DNA of 44,258 nucleotides from Chitinophaga eiseniae (GTDB lineage: Bacteria; Bacteroidota; Bacteroidia; Chitinophagales; Chitinophagaceae), in assembly GCF_900167135.1 (NCBI RefSeq), contig NZ_FUWZ01000011.1, positions 3,001-47,258 on the forward strand. The letters run 5' to 3'. Numbering within the stretch: the first letter of the stretch is position 1; each line of letters opens with the position of its first letter. The position numbers were made by a program, and so were the translations under genes. Shown in pieces: positions 33,994 through 44,258 of the stretch. The notes beneath the pieces are model-generated. The model saw only the letters and a list, made by a program, of their open reading frames with translations, ran no database searches and was not told the origin of the DNA.

Positions 33994-36900
33994 AAATCTG
34001 ATTTAATTTTTCCAGTTGTTCAATACTGAGATCTTTATAGGTAAAATCAACCGAACTAAGTTGTTCTACGGTTGTTTCAGAGAGGTAGGCAATGATAGCC
34101 TGCAACCATTTTTTGATGGCTTTCAGCAAGGCATCTGTTATAACAGTGCTATACCTGGCGGAGCTATAGCTCACTCCCATTTGCAGCTGCCCGTTTGCCG
34201 ACATCCCCGAAAAATCAAGCAGGAATTTCCTGGCCATCCTTTCGTCAGTTTCCCGGCCGTGATTACCTCCGGTAAAAGAAAACAATGAATGGCTATCACC
34301 TTCCTCTGTGTTGTCGGTCGTACTGAAATCCCCCAGGTAGTTAAAAGACATTTCCGGTGTTACGTCATATTCTTTTCCTGCGATGTAGCATAATACACCG
34401 TAGCCTATTCCCCTGTCGGGTATACGGTGCAATTTTTCCTTTACTGCTATCAGCTGCCGGACCATATCCTCCCGGTACTGCATGTCGATGACAACGGGAT
34501 ACATAGAAGTAAACCACCCAACGGTCCGGCTAACATCAGTGGTATCATCTATCTGCTCTCTTCCATGTCCTTCCATACAGAACAGCAGTTTGTCCAGGGA
34601 GAATATTTCCGAAACGCCCAGGCTGACCGCAGTGAGCAGAATATCATTTATTTCTGTACGGTGCGCAGTATAACAACGGGTAAATAACAGTTCCGACTCT
34701 TCCATAGTAAGTGTAAACTGGCTGTACACCTGATCTTTTACCATGTTGGCGGCATCCGGGAAAGTAGATGGCAACGGCGGGACAACCTGTGCGGCAATAG
34801 CCGCCCAGTAGGTATCCTGTTTTAACAAGTCGTCAGTTCTGCTATAATCCCCCAGCTTCTCTACCCAATACCTGAACGAATCGGTTTTAAGAGGAAGCGC
34901 TGGCGGCCGATGATGCAGGTATTGATAGTAGAGGGTATTGATATCTTCCAGCAGTATCCGCCAGGACACCGCATCTATGATAAGGTGGTGGGAAATAAGC
35001 AGCAATTTGTCTGCATCGCCATTACGGAACAGCACCGCTTTGAACAACAGTCCTTTCCCGGGGTCTAAAGTGGCCTGCATAGCATCGCAGACAGCAGTGA
35101 TGTCAGCCCCTGGGTTATCGACAACCTCGATCTCAGCATATTCTCCTTCTCCCCTGTTCTCCTGTTGCCATATACCCTCTTCCTGACGATAGATCATTCT
35201 CAGCGCATCGTGGTGGTGTAGCAGGCTGTTTAACACCTGCCGCAGTATGCCGGTATCCACCGCAATTTTGCAGGACAGCATCACAGACTGATTAAAATGA
35301 TGGTTATTTTCGGGATGATTGCGGAAAAAGTAAGTCTGCACCGGCGACAGAGGAACGCTGCCTCTTACCGTGCCCTGAAAGCAGGTGTGGGTATCGATCT
35401 TTATCCGTGCAGCCATATCTTCCAATACGGGATACGCCAGTATGTTTCCGATGGTAAGGCGGAACCCATTGCCGCGTAGTCTGGCCACCACGCGGATAGC
35501 CTTAATGGAATCTCCCCCGAGCGCGATGAAATTAGCTTTCATACTCACGTTCCTGACCCTCAGCACCTCTTCACAGGCGTCAGCCAGCGCACGCTCCGCG
35601 TCGTTGGCCGGCGCAGCGTAATCAACATCCTGCTTTACAACCATCGTTTCCGGCAAACGCAGTTTTCTTTTATCTGTCTTACCATTAGCAGTCAATGGAA
35701 ATTCATCAAGCTGTATCAGCAGCGCAGGTATCATATACTCCGGGAGCCTGCTTCTCAGCCAGGTCAGGATTGATGCTTCCGGTACCGGCATTTTCCCGGT
35801 AAACCACGCTACGAGGCATTTACCATTTTCACCATCATCTTTCACCAGTACTACGGCCCTGTCAACACGCTCATTTTCCATCAGCACATGCTCTATTTCA
35901 CCGGGCTCAATGCGGTATCCACGTATCTTTACCTGATTATCTCTCCTCCCCGAGAATAACAATCTCCCATCTGGCAGCCAGCGTGCCAGGTCGCCGGTAC
36001 GATACAACCGTGTAGTAACTTCCGGATGCAGCGGGTCTGTTATAAACCTTTCGGCCGACTGTTCCGGGAGGTTCAGGTATCCGGCAGCCACGCCCCGCCC
36101 GCCAATAAATACCTCGCCGGGTACCCCCGCCGGCACCAGCTGCCCACGCTTATCCAGGACAAGGACGTAACAGTTTGCCAGTCCCATCCCGATAGGTACG
36201 ATATCGTCAGTAATACAATTCACCTCTTCCACTACTGCGAATACCGTTGTTTCTGTAGGGCCGTAGGCATTTACCAGTCGTCCTGGCCCAAGATGCGCCA
36301 GCGCTTTTCGTGTATGCGTTACGGATGCTTTCTCCCCGCCGAATATTATCTTTCTCATGCCGGACATACATTCCGGATGGATGTCCACAAGGCCGTTAAA
36401 AAGCGCCGTTGTAAGAAAAGAAACCGTTATTTTTTCACTTACCAGTACCTGTCCAAGCCTGTCGGCCTCCATAGCGGTTTCAGCGGAAATAAGATGCAGG
36501 CTGGCGCCATTCAGCAGCGTACCGAAGATCTCATACACCGAACCGTCGAATACGTAGTTGGACCATTGCAGTACACGATCGTCGCTATTGAGCGCAATGA
36601 CGCCGGGGGCAGTCACCAGACTGACCACATTATGATGGGTGACTATCACCCCTTTGGGTCTCCCCGTGGAGCCGGAAGTATAGATTATATAGGCCGGATC
36701 AGCACCCGTAATATCCTTTTCGCCCATAAGCGCATCTGAGCCGCCGGCATCCTTCAGGGCGTCTTCAACCAGTACGTGCGTAAGCGTGACACCCTCCGGC
36801 AGCATTGCCGCACATTTCTGGCTGGTTATCAGCAACTGCGCCGCTGTATCGGTTATCAGGTAATGCAGGCGTTCCGGCGGACTCGTGATGTCCAGCGGTA

Positions 36901-38725
36901 TATATACCGCTCCCAGCTTCAGCACAGCCAGTATGGCCACAATCATTTCGGGGGACCTGTCAAGGAAAAGCAGTATCCTGGACCGTGGCCCCAGGTTGCG
37001 TCGCTGCAGGAACACCGCCATTCTTTCTGACAGATCATCCAGCTCCCCGTATGTCCACGTACGGTTATCCGCCACCAAAGCTGTAGTATTGGGACTTCTC
37101 CCCGCCTGCTGCCGGAACAGCGCCGGTATGGTAGCGGTTAACGGGGGACAATAACCCTCATTAATCCGGGGCAGCAGTTTACTTTTTTCTTCATCATCGA
37201 GATAATTCAGCAGGTACAGGGGCTGCGACGGCTGGGCCAATGCCACTTTCATCAACTGTTGCAGGTGCCGGCACATTTGCAGCACAGTATCCCTGAAATA
37301 CTTGTCCGTATTAAATTCTACACTCAATGCCAGGCCTGTGGCGGTCTCACTAAAATGAAATATGAAATCAAACTTACTGCCGGTGTGAGCCGGTAGCGGA
37401 TATCTTTCCACAGAAACACCATGCATACGCGGCAATTGATGTTGAACCACCGCTGTTTCAGCATATTTCAGGTCCATCATCACCGTAAAAAGTTCTTTTC
37501 TATCCTCGTCCAGCAGCTGCACCAGTTCATCAAAAGGAAACTCCTGATGCCGGAAAGCTGCTGTAACCCGCAGCCTGATTTCCTGTAATAGTTCCGGGAA
37601 ATGCATATCACCGCTGAACTGCGTCCGTAGCGCCAGGGTATTGATGTAACAACCGATCTGTCCTGCAAGCCCCGGATGGTCCCTGCCGGCCACAGGACAC
37701 CCCACTATAATATCCTCCTGCTCTGTATAGCGGAAGAACAGGGTGTTTATCAGCGCCATTAAACCCATAAAAAGGGTGGCATCTGTCTCCCTGCACATTT
37801 TTTTCAGGGCTTTACTATCTTCATCGTTAAAAAAGAAATTAACGACATCTCCCTGATAACTTTTACTTTGAGCCCCGCTTTTGTCTACCGGCAAACTCAG
37901 CACAGGCAATGGTCCGGACAGATGCTGCCGCCACCACTCGCTGCTGCTTCCCATATTATTTTCCCGCAGGCGTTGCTGTTGCCAGGACGCATAGTCCCTG
38001 TACTGGACTGGCAACGGTTGCAGTCCTGCAGGCATTTTCATACATGCCGCGTTATACGCTGCGAGCAACTCCTTTATCAACACCTCCATTGACCAGCCAT
38101 CGCTGATGATATGATGCAGGGTATAAATGAAAAGCCATTTGTTTGCGCCGATGGTATATATGGCAGCCCGCCACAGAGGCCCTTCCGCCAGGTCAAATTC
38201 CGTCAGGACCTCCCTTGCCGACACCGCATCTATCTGCTCCTGCCTTCCCGTGAGATCGTCATATTTAATATTACTGCGGGCGTCTTCCGGCGCGATAACA
38301 AACTGTTTTATATCGCCTTTTTCATCTTCCCTGAAGACAGTGCGCAGGATCTCATGCCGCCTCACCAGCAGGTCAAAGGCTTGTTCCAGCGCCGCTTTAT
38401 TCAATTGTCCTTCGAAGATGTAAGCCCCGGGCATATTGTAGGCAATGCTTCTTTCTTTTATCTGGCTCAACAACCATAATCTGCGCTGGGAAGAAGACAA
38501 CACATAGTTATCCTGGTCGGCCATCCGGGGAATATCATTGAATGCTGCAGTAGTCGTTGTTTTACTGATATACTCCATTAACCGCTGCTTGTTTTCGCGT
38601 ATGGCGTTCAGTAGGGTGTCCCCCAGCGGCAACAGCCCTGGCTGTAATTCTATGTTTCCATTATTTACAGCGAGGCTGGCGCCGGTCTTGCGGATATCTT
38701 CCAGTATTTGTTTTATTTCGTTCAT
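33986..38725 (-). CDS. Nonribosomal peptide synthetase module docking-C-A-T-E (D-amino acid)
   Basis: 1579 residues. Residues 1-60 form a TubC-like docking helix bundle. C (about 70-500) has HHIISDGWS. A (about 540-1030) has YIIYTSGSTGRPKG, FDGSVYEIF, IIFGGEK, NAYGPTETTVF and NGKTDKRKL. The code reads DGYFIGAVFK; I know no exact match, but it resembles those for Val, Ile or Leu. T has LGGDSIKA (near 1072), the DS variant usual before epimerization. The E domain (about 1110-1560) shows SHHLIIDAVSWRIL, EGHGRE, SRTVGWFTSMYPV and NYLGDF. The last 20 residues (DLSIEQLEKLNQI) look like a COM donor helix that would bind the start of the next protein. The residue is therefore delivered as the D form. 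Confidence 0.95.
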   Translation of the reverse strand: MNEIKQILEDIRKTGASLAVNNGNIELQPGLLPLGDTLLNAIRENKQRLMEYISKTTTTAAFNDIPRMADQDNYVLSSSQRRLWLLSQIKERSIAYNMPGAYIFEGQLNKAALEQAFDLLVRRHEILRTVFREDEKGDIKQFVIAPEDARSNIKYDDLTGRQEQIDAVSAREVLTEFDLAEGPLWRAAIYTIGANKWLFIYTLHHIISDGWSMEVLIKELLAAYNAACMKMPAGLQPLPVQYRDYASWQQQRLRENNMGSSSEWWRQHLSGPLPVLSLPVDKSGAQSKSYQGDVVNFFFNDEDSKALKKMCRETDATLFMGLMALINTLFFRYTEQEDIIVGCPVAGRDHPGLAGQIGCYINTLALRTQFSGDMHFPELLQEIRLRVTAAFRHQEFPFDELVQLLDEDRKELFTVMMDLKYAETAVVQHQLPRMHGVSVERYPLPAHTGSKFDFIFHFSETATGLALSVEFNTDKYFRDTVLQMCRHLQQLMKVALAQPSQPLYLLNYLDDEEKSKLLPRINEGYCPPLTATIPALFRQQAGRSPNTTALVADNRTWTYGELDDLSERMAVFLQRRNLGPRSRILLFLDRSPEMIVAILAVLKLGAVYIPLDITSPPERLHYLITDTAAQLLITSQKCAAMLPEGVTLTHVLVEDALKDAGGSDALMGEKDITGADPAYIIYTSGSTGRPKGVIVTHHNVVSLVTAPGVIALNSDDRVLQWSNYVFDGSVYEIFGTLLNGASLHLISAETAMEADRLGQVLVSEKITVSFLTTALFNGLVDIHPECMSGMRKIIFGGEKASVTHTRKALAHLGPGRLVNAYGPTETTVFAVVEEVNCITDDIVPIGMGLANCYVLVLDKRGQLVPAGVPGEVFIGGRGVAAGYLNLPEQSAERFITDPLHPEVTTRLYRTGDLARWLPDGRLLFSGRRDNQVKIRGYRIEPGEIEHVLMENERVDRAVVLVKDDGENGKCLVAWFTGKMPVPEASILTWLRSRLPEYMIPALLIQLDEFPLTANGKTDKRKLRLPETMVVKQDVDYAAPANDAERALADACEEVLRVRNVSMKANFIALGGDSIKAIRVVARLRGNGFRLTIGNILAYPVLEDMAARIKIDTHTCFQGTVRGSVPLSPVQTYFFRNHPENNHHFNQSVMLSCKIAVDTGILRQVLNSLLHHHDALRMIYRQEEGIWQQENRGEGEYAEIEVVDNPGADITAVCDAMQATLDPGKGLLFKAVLFRNGDADKLLLISHHLIIDAVSWRILLEDINTLYYQYLHHRPPALPLKTDSFRYWVEKLGDYSRTDDLLKQDTYWAAIAAQVVPPLPSTFPDAANMVKDQVYSQFTLTMEESELLFTRCYTAHRTEINDILLTAVSLGVSEIFSLDKLLFCMEGHGREQIDDTTDVSRTVGWFTSMYPVVIDMQYREDMVRQLIAVKEKLHRIPDRGIGYGVLCYIAGKEYDVTPEMSFNYLGDFSTTDNTEEGDSHSLFSFTGGNHGRETDERMARKFLLDFSGMSANGQLQMGVSYSSARYSTVITDALLKAIKKWLQAIIAYLSETTVEQLSSVDFTYKDLSIEQLEKLNQIYG

Positions 38726-38747
38726 ATATAAAAATGGTTACAGCACA

Positions 38748-41700
38748 TCAAATGATTACCTTGTCTGCGCCTCCACTGTTTTCAGCAGCGCTGAGCCACC
38801 GGAGATGATCGATTTCTGTCGCCAGCGCTTCCACGTAAGGGTCCATATAAAATACCGACAGCTCTATCTTTACCCTGAAGGTCGCCTGCATTAGCTGGAG
38901 TACTCTAACGGCTTTCAGGCTATGTCCTCCCAGCTGGAAAAAGTTATCGTTGACCCCTATCTGCTTTTTTCCGAGCACTTCTTCCCAAATAGCCGCTATA
39001 CTGGTTTCCGTTTCGGTGCGGGGTGCAATACTGACTACTTCTGCGTGCAGACTATCCGGTTCCGGCAGGCGGCCGCGGTGTATTTTTCCATTGGAGAGCA
39101 GTGGCAACGCCGCTATCTGTTTATAGAACACAGGTTGCATATATACGGGTAAACTGCTGCTCATAAAGGCACGCAGCGATGGAATGTCTATTTCGCAGGC
39201 AGCCACAAAACAGGCCATCAGCTGATTATTTCCCTGATGGTCTTTTCTCACATAAACAACAGCAGAGTCCACCCCTTCGTACCCGCGCAATACGCTTTCC
39301 ACTTCACCGGTTTCAATCCGGTAGCCCCGGATCTTGACCTGGTCATCCCGCCGGCCGGTGAGAATAATATTACCGTCAGCGCGCCAGTATCCAAGGTCGC
39401 CGGTACGATACATATAGCCATCCTCACCGAAAGGAGCTGGTATAAATTTTTCCGCCGTAAGTTCCGGCTGATGCAGGTAACCGGTGGCCAGTGCGGTGGT
39501 ACGGATACAGATCTCGCCTGTAACGCCTTCCGGCACCAGCATATTTTTCCGGTTCATAATAAACACCTTCACATGTGATAAAGGACGACCAATAGGAACA
39601 TATTCGGCCTTATTCATTTCCCCGGATGCTTTGAATATAGTCACAGAGATAGTGGCTTCGGTCGGGCCATACTTATTGAAGAAGTCTACCGGGCCGGCAA
39701 ACTTATTCACCAGTGCGACCGGGCAGCTTTCTCCCGCTGCTACGATCCTTTTCACCCAATGGTTTTCCGGCAGCACAAACGTTTCCAGCAAGGCGGGCAC
39801 TGTGTGCAGATGGGTGATGCCGCGTTCCCCAATGAACTCCCGCAGTGCGTCCGCATTCATCAGCTCGTCCTCATTGATCAGGTACAGCGCGGCGCCCGAC
39901 GTAAGCGTTAAAAAGAGCTGTTCCACGGAAGCATCAAAAGAGATATTGGATATCTGTACCACCCGTTCATCAGCAGTAAAATCATATTCACGGGCAATAG
40001 AGCGCAGATAAGTCACCAGTGCTCGGTGATTGCTCACAACTCCCTTGGGTTTGCCCGTAGAGCCGGAGGTATAAATAACATAGGCCGGATCATCTGACGA
40101 TGCGTGTCTGAATAACACAGACTGATCTGTGTCAGGCTGTAGCACTTCAAAAGTGTTCAGGAAATTTTCGTCTATTACAAAACGGCAATTGCTTTCTGAC
40201 ACGATAAAGTCGACCCTTTCAGCAGGAAACCGGGTATCAATGGGTAAATAGGCTGCTCCGGCAAACATGACCGCCAATATGCTGATCACCTGCCACTCGC
40301 CACGCGGAAGGTGTATGGCAATGATATCGCCTGCCTGTATTTCCCCCTGGCGGTACAGGTAAGCAGACAGCCCCGCGGCTTTCTCATATACCTGGCGGTA
40401 GGTAAACACCTTGCTGCCGTATACCAAAGCTATCTTGTCGGGTGTATTGTGTACCTGTTCAATAAACAGGTCTGTTACGGTTTTATCAGTATCATAGTTT
40501 TCAGGTATGGCATTAAAACCGGATATCAGTTTTGTCTCTTCGCCGGCGTCCAGGTATGCAATCCTTTCCAGTTCGATATCAGGGTTTTTCAACACAGCCA
40601 CCAGCAGTTGTTCCAGGTGGACAGCCATCTTACGCACCTTGTTACTGTTATACAGATCACTATTGTGGTCAATTGTCAGATGCAGCCTTCCCGCTATTTC
40701 CCTGAAGCTGAACAACACATCGAATTTGTTGGGTTTTGCGGTATCTTCCGGATAAGGCATTACCTGTACGCCCTCCAACACCGGTGACGTCCTGTTGTCC
40801 TCTGCTGCCTCCTGTAGTACTACCATGACATCAAACAACGGATTACGGCTGGTATCCCGCGGAAGGTCCAGTTCATCCACCAGCATATCAAACGGGTATA
40901 GCTGATACGTATAGGCGTCCACGGTAACCTGACGGACATGATGCAACAAACGAAGGAAGCTGTCGCTGCCGCTAAAACGGGTCCTCAGGGGAAGCGTATT
41001 CACATAAAAGCCTATCTGGTCTTCCAGGTCGGCGTGCTCCCGACCGGCGACAGGGCTGCCGATAATGATATCATGCTGCTCTGTATAACAATACAGCAAA
41101 GCATTTACACAGGACAACAGTCCCATAAACAACGTGCTGCCATTATTAAGGCAGAATGACTTCAGCTGGTCCGTCAATTCCTCACTGATAACATGCGTTA
41201 TACTACTGCCGCGATAACTTTTGACCGCAGTACGAATCTTATCTGCCGGCAGTTCCAATACCGGCAGTTCCCCTTCCAGTTGCTGATGCCAGTAGGAGCG
41301 GTAAGTACGCAGCAACGGACCGCTTAATTGCTGTTGCTGCCATGCCGCATAGTCTTTGTACTGTAACCTCAATGGGGGCAACGATAAAGAGGTCCCGGCT
41401 GCTGCGGCATTATAGAAATACAACAGTTCTTTCATCATAATACCCATTGACCAGCCATCACTAACGATATGGTGCATGGTGCAGGCAAACACTGATTTCT
41501 CGTCAGATTGCCGGTACAGGCAGGCACGCAACAGCGGCCCTTCAGACAGCGAAAATGGTGTCAACGCCACCCTATTTAGCCCCCTCATCAATGCTTCGTC
41601 GGCATCGGGACACGCCCGCAGGTCTTCTTCCTGTAATGCAAATCCGATGCTGTCTTTATCAAGAATATATTGACGGACCTCCCCTGATTCATCTTCCCGG

Positions 41701-44258
41701 AAAACCGTACGCAGAATTTCATGGCGGGCAATCAGGGAGTAGAACGCAGCCTCCAGCGCATCAGTGTTGAGTGTTCCCTCAAAGACATATACCCCCGGCA
41801 TGTTATAGGCCGCATTCCCTCCTTCCAGCTGGCTGATTACCCACAGCCGGCGCTGTGAAGACGACAAGGGGTAGCTGACAGATGGTGCTACCACAGGGAT
41901 ATTCGCGTAGGCAGTACGTTGCATGGACATGATCAGCGCAGCCAGGTCTTCCAGCACCGGATGCAGGAAGATGTCCTTCAGCCCGATTTTCACTTCCAGC
42001 GTTTTGTAAATCTGGCTGACAAGCCGCGTAGCCTTCAGGCTGTGGCCCCCCAGTCTAAAAAAGTCATCGTGAATGCCTACCTGGTTGCGGTTCAGTAATT
42101 CCTGCCATAGCTGCACGAGTGCCGACTGTACAGGATTAACCGGCGGATGATAAGTTACATCTGAAGCCAGCGCGTCTGTTGCCGGAGAAGGTAACTGACG
42201 GCGGTCCACTTTTCCATTGGAATTCAGCGGCAGCGCATCCATCACCACATAGTAATAGGGGACCATATACGCAGGCAGTATATTTCCGAGGAAAGCGGTA
42301 ACCTCGCTTGTCTGTACCTGTTGCTCGCTTACCAGGTAGGCGACCAGTTCCTTGTCGCCCTGTGGCGTAAGCCAGGCAGTGACCACCGCTGCGGTCACTC
42401 CGGGGAACGATTGCAACGTGGCTTCTATCTCACCGGCTTCTATACGGTAGCCACGAATTTTCAGCTGGTCATCCTTACGGCCAACAAATTCTATGTCTCC
42501 GTTAGGAAGCCAGCGGCCAAGGTCTCCGGACTTATACATCAACTCTCCCGGCCTGAAAGGATTGTCAACAAATTTCTCTGCCGTCAGTTCCGGTTTATTC
42601 AGATACCCTCTTGCAAGCCCAATGCCACTGATACATATTTCCCCGACAATGCCCAGTGGCTGTAACAGGCACTGCTCATTGACGATGTATACACTTCTGT
42701 TCGGCGCGGGCTTGCCAATCGCCGGCGCCTGGTCCAGCGAAACAATGTCGTGATAGGTACTGCAAACGGTACACTCTGTAGGCCCATAACCATCCACTAT
42801 ACTGATTTTTTCCACAAACTGCGCTACATAGTAAGGATTGAACCTTTCACCTCCGCTGATAAGTAACCTTAAATTTGTAACTCCTGAAATACTATCATTG
42901 AGTTCTTTTAGTACCAATGGAGTAGCACTGATAACCGTCACTTTTCTTTCGTACACCAGCTTTACCGTTTCATCCATATCTTTCTGCCCGTTTCTTCCCA
43001 TTACCAGCACCGCGCCACTGATCAGGGTAGGGAAAACCTCTTCAATATGAATGTCAAAAGATATTGATGACAATTGCAATATTACATCGCTGTCCGCGAT
43101 ACCAAATTTAATACGGTAGGTATCACTGTAATCTATCAGCGACACATGTTCAATCAGGACCCCTTTGGGTTTCCCTGTAGTGCCGGAGGTATAAATCACA
43201 TATGCGAGATGACCAGGACCGGCAATTTCCACCGGATTATTGTCATCGTACTGGTCCTGCACCGCTAAAAATGCCGCCACTTCCTTTTCATCCACAGTCA
43301 CCTTACAGCGGGTATCCTCCAGGATATAGGCAATTCTTGCTTCGGGATATTGTACATCTACAGGGACATAAGCTGCTCCGGACTTAAGAATAGCCAGCAT
43401 ACCAATGACCATCCATTCGCTTCGTTCCAGCATGATGGCGATCAGGTCATCCGGTTGTATGTTATACTTTGTACGCAGGTATCTGCTGAAACGGTTCACC
43501 GTTTTATTCAATTCCTCATAGCTCAGCGAAACATCTTCAAACACAAGCGCGGTATTTTGAGGTGTCTTCAATACCTGCTCTTCAAACAGCGTAATAATTG
43601 TTTTTTCAGACGGCAAATAAGATGGCGCAGGATTAAAAGCGTACAATTTTTCCTGTTCTTCTGTATTGATAAATACTGCACAGTTCAATGAAGATTCAGG
43701 CTGTTGCAGCATTACAGCCAGCAACTGCTGAAAATGCCCTGCCAAACGAACAATCGTTTCCTTCTCAAAAAGATCGGTGCTATATTCTATATTGAAGCGG
43801 ATCGTATCATTTTCTTCCCGGAAAGTGAGCGTGAGGTCGAATTTGCTGACGACATCTTCCACGCCTTCCAGCGGCCTTACGGATTGATCATTAAAACCTG
43901 TTGTCACCTTCTCACCGGTATTCTGTAGCACTACCATAACATCAAACAATGCGCTTCGACTCATATCACGCTGCAGCTCCAATGTTTCTATCAGTTCATC
44001 AAAAGGATACAGCTGATGCTCATACGCCTGCAAGGTGGTGTCCTTCACGCTGTGCAGCAAATCCAGGTAACTGCCTTCCCCGGCAACCTGTGTTCTTAAA
44101 GCAACCGTATTAAGAAAACATCCGATCTGAGGTTCCAGGTCGATATGGTCCCTGCCGGCGACAGGACTGCCGATAATGATGTCGGTTTGGTTGGTGTACC
44201 GGTACAACAGCGCATACACGGTGGACAGCAGCCCCATGAACAGGGTCGCTCCTTCCTG
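38748..44258 (-). CDS. Nonribosomal peptide synthetase, 3' part (C'-A-T-C-A-T), starts beyond the right edge
   Basis: The frame is open through the right edge; an internal ATG at 44237 is not the start, since the residues before it (QEGATLF) continue the C domain. Visible order: C-terminal part of a C domain (44258 to about 43650), A1 (FDIHIEEVF near 43050, GYGPTECTVCS, NGKVDRRQL near 42220), T (RLGGHSLKA near 42040), a complete LCL-type C (HHIVSDGWS near 41465), A2 (FDASVEQLF near 39920, NKYGPTEATIS, NGKIHRGRL near 39090) and T (QLGGHSLKA near 38925). Codes: A1 DIESIGGVCK, 8 of 10 positions shared with the lysine code DAESIGSVCK as I recall it from bacitracin; A2 DAEHVAKISK, unassigned. No E domain follows, so both residues should stay L. 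The next NRPS gene starts 22 bases downstream. Confidence 0.95.
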   Translation of the reverse strand, partial: QEGATLFMGLLSTVYALLYRYTNQTDIIIGSPVAGRDHIDLEPQIGCFLNTVALRTQVAGEGSYLDLLHSVKDTTLQAYEHQLYPFDELIETLELQRDMSRSALFDVMVVLQNTGEKVTTGFNDQSVRPLEGVEDVVSKFDLTLTFREENDTIRFNIEYSTDLFEKETIVRLAGHFQQLLAVMLQQPESSLNCAVFINTEEQEKLYAFNPAPSYLPSEKTIITLFEEQVLKTPQNTALVFEDVSLSYEELNKTVNRFSRYLRTKYNIQPDDLIAIMLERSEWMVIGMLAILKSGAAYVPVDVQYPEARIAYILEDTRCKVTVDEKEVAAFLAVQDQYDDNNPVEIAGPGHLAYVIYTSGTTGKPKGVLIEHVSLIDYSDTYRIKFGIADSDVILQLSSISFDIHIEEVFPTLISGAVLVMGRNGQKDMDETVKLVYERKVTVISATPLVLKELNDSISGVTNLRLLISGGERFNPYYVAQFVEKISIVDGYGPTECTVCSTYHDIVSLDQAPAIGKPAPNRSVYIVNEQCLLQPLGIVGEICISGIGLARGYLNKPELTAEKFVDNPFRPGELMYKSGDLGRWLPNGDIEFVGRKDDQLKIRGYRIEAGEIEATLQSFPGVTAAVVTAWLTPQGDKELVAYLVSEQQVQTSEVTAFLGNILPAYMVPYYYVVMDALPLNSNGKVDRRQLPSPATDALASDVTYHPPVNPVQSALVQLWQELLNRNQVGIHDDFFRLGGHSLKATRLVSQIYKTLEVKIGLKDIFLHPVLEDLAALIMSMQRTAYANIPVVAPSVSYPLSSSQRRLWVISQLEGGNAAYNMPGVYVFEGTLNTDALEAAFYSLIARHEILRTVFREDESGEVRQYILDKDSIGFALQEEDLRACPDADEALMRGLNRVALTPFSLSEGPLLRACLYRQSDEKSVFACTMHHIVSDGWSMGIMMKELLYFYNAAAAGTSLSLPPLRLQYKDYAAWQQQQLSGPLLRTYRSYWHQQLEGELPVLELPADKIRTAVKSYRGSSITHVISEELTDQLKSFCLNNGSTLFMGLLSCVNALLYCYTEQHDIIIGSPVAGREHADLEDQIGFYVNTLPLRTRFSGSDSFLRLLHHVRQVTVDAYTYQLYPFDMLVDELDLPRDTSRNPLFDVMVVLQEAAEDNRTSPVLEGVQVMPYPEDTAKPNKFDVLFSFREIAGRLHLTIDHNSDLYNSNKVRKMAVHLEQLLVAVLKNPDIELERIAYLDAGEETKLISGFNAIPENYDTDKTVTDLFIEQVHNTPDKIALVYGSKVFTYRQVYEKAAGLSAYLYRQGEIQAGDIIAIHLPRGEWQVISILAVMFAGAAYLPIDTRFPAERVDFIVSESNCRFVIDENFLNTFEVLQPDTDQSVLFRHASSDDPAYVIYTSGSTGKPKGVVSNHRALVTYLRSIAREYDFTADERVVQISNISFDASVEQLFLTLTSGAALYLINEDELMNADALREFIGERGITHLHTVPALLETFVLPENHWVKRIVAAGESCPVALVNKFAGPVDFFNKYGPTEATISVTIFKASGEMNKAEYVPIGRPLSHVKVFIMNRKNMLVPEGVTGEICIRTTALATGYLHQPELTAEKFIPAPFGEDGYMYRTGDLGYWRADGNIILTGRRDDQVKIRGYRIETGEVESVLRGYEGVDSAVVYVRKDHQGNNQLMACFVAACEIDIPSLRAFMSSSLPVYMQPVFYKQIAALPLLSNGKIHRGRLPEPDSLHAEVVSIAPRTETETSIAAIWEEVLGKKQIGVNDNFFQLGGHSLKAVRVLQLMQATFRVKIELSVFYMDPYVEALATEIDHLRWLSAAENSGGADKVII

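Noticed and set aside
1..44258. CRISPR arrays, tRNA or rRNA genes, insertion sequences, phage genes
   Set aside because: No spaced direct repeats, no clover-leaf or rRNA-like sequence, and no transposase, integrase or phage motif were seen; the only long similar stretches are homologous NRPS modules.

Overview
The window looks like a Bacteroidota chromosome of mid-range GC, most likely a Chitinophaga-type member of the Chitinophagaceae. The reasons are the UpxY-type NusG paralogue, two-domain FtsX permeases without an ATPase, DUF1080 lipoproteins, several TAnnTTTG -7 promoter boxes, and the style of the nonribosomal peptide synthetases (NRPSs). Genus assignment is inference.

Right block (about 17.1-44.3 kb, all minus strand, read right to left). 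This is the 3' part of a large NRPS operon with short gaps or overlaps throughout. The order is: an NRPS entering from outside the window (C'-A-T-C-A-T), an NRPS C-A-T-E, an NRPS DCL-A-T, an EctB/PvdH-like diaminobutyrate aminotransferase, an NRPS docking-C-A-T-C, a SyrD/PvdE-like peptide exporter, a type II thioesterase, a SyrP-like Fe(II)/2-oxoglutarate oxygenase, an FtsX permease, an Asp/Glu-type racemase and a secreted S12 serine hydrolase. Hand-aligned specificity codes give an exact ornithine code followed by a diaminobutyrate-like code. The Dab-making aminotransferase gene lies between those two NRPS genes. The visible product end therefore reads approximately ...-basic(Lys-like)-X-D-(aliphatic?)-Orn-Dab, a cationic peptide. 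No thioesterase domain is present; the assembly line ends in a condensation domain.

Middle block (about 6.0-17.1 kb). Small accessory units: a metallophosphoesterase, an AraC regulator with an SDR oxidoreductase, a Tat-exported molybdenum hydroxylase pair, an ArsR-MFS operon, a divergent SnoaL/HxlR pair with two clear operators, a DUF1080 lipoprotein and one unrecognised ORF. I could read several promoters, operators and hairpin terminators here.

Left block (1-6.0 kb, minus strand). A second NRPS gene begins here and runs out of the window. It is preceded directly by a specialised NusG (UpxY/LoaP-like) gene, so a processive antiterminator probably controls it. It starts with a condensation C-lobe remnant, then A(Ala-like)-T-C-A-T. 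Its second A domain has exactly the same ten-residue code as the second A domain of the NRPS at the right edge, which suggests the two blocks either serve one product or exchanged modules.

No rRNA, tRNA, CRISPR array or insertion sequence was seen.
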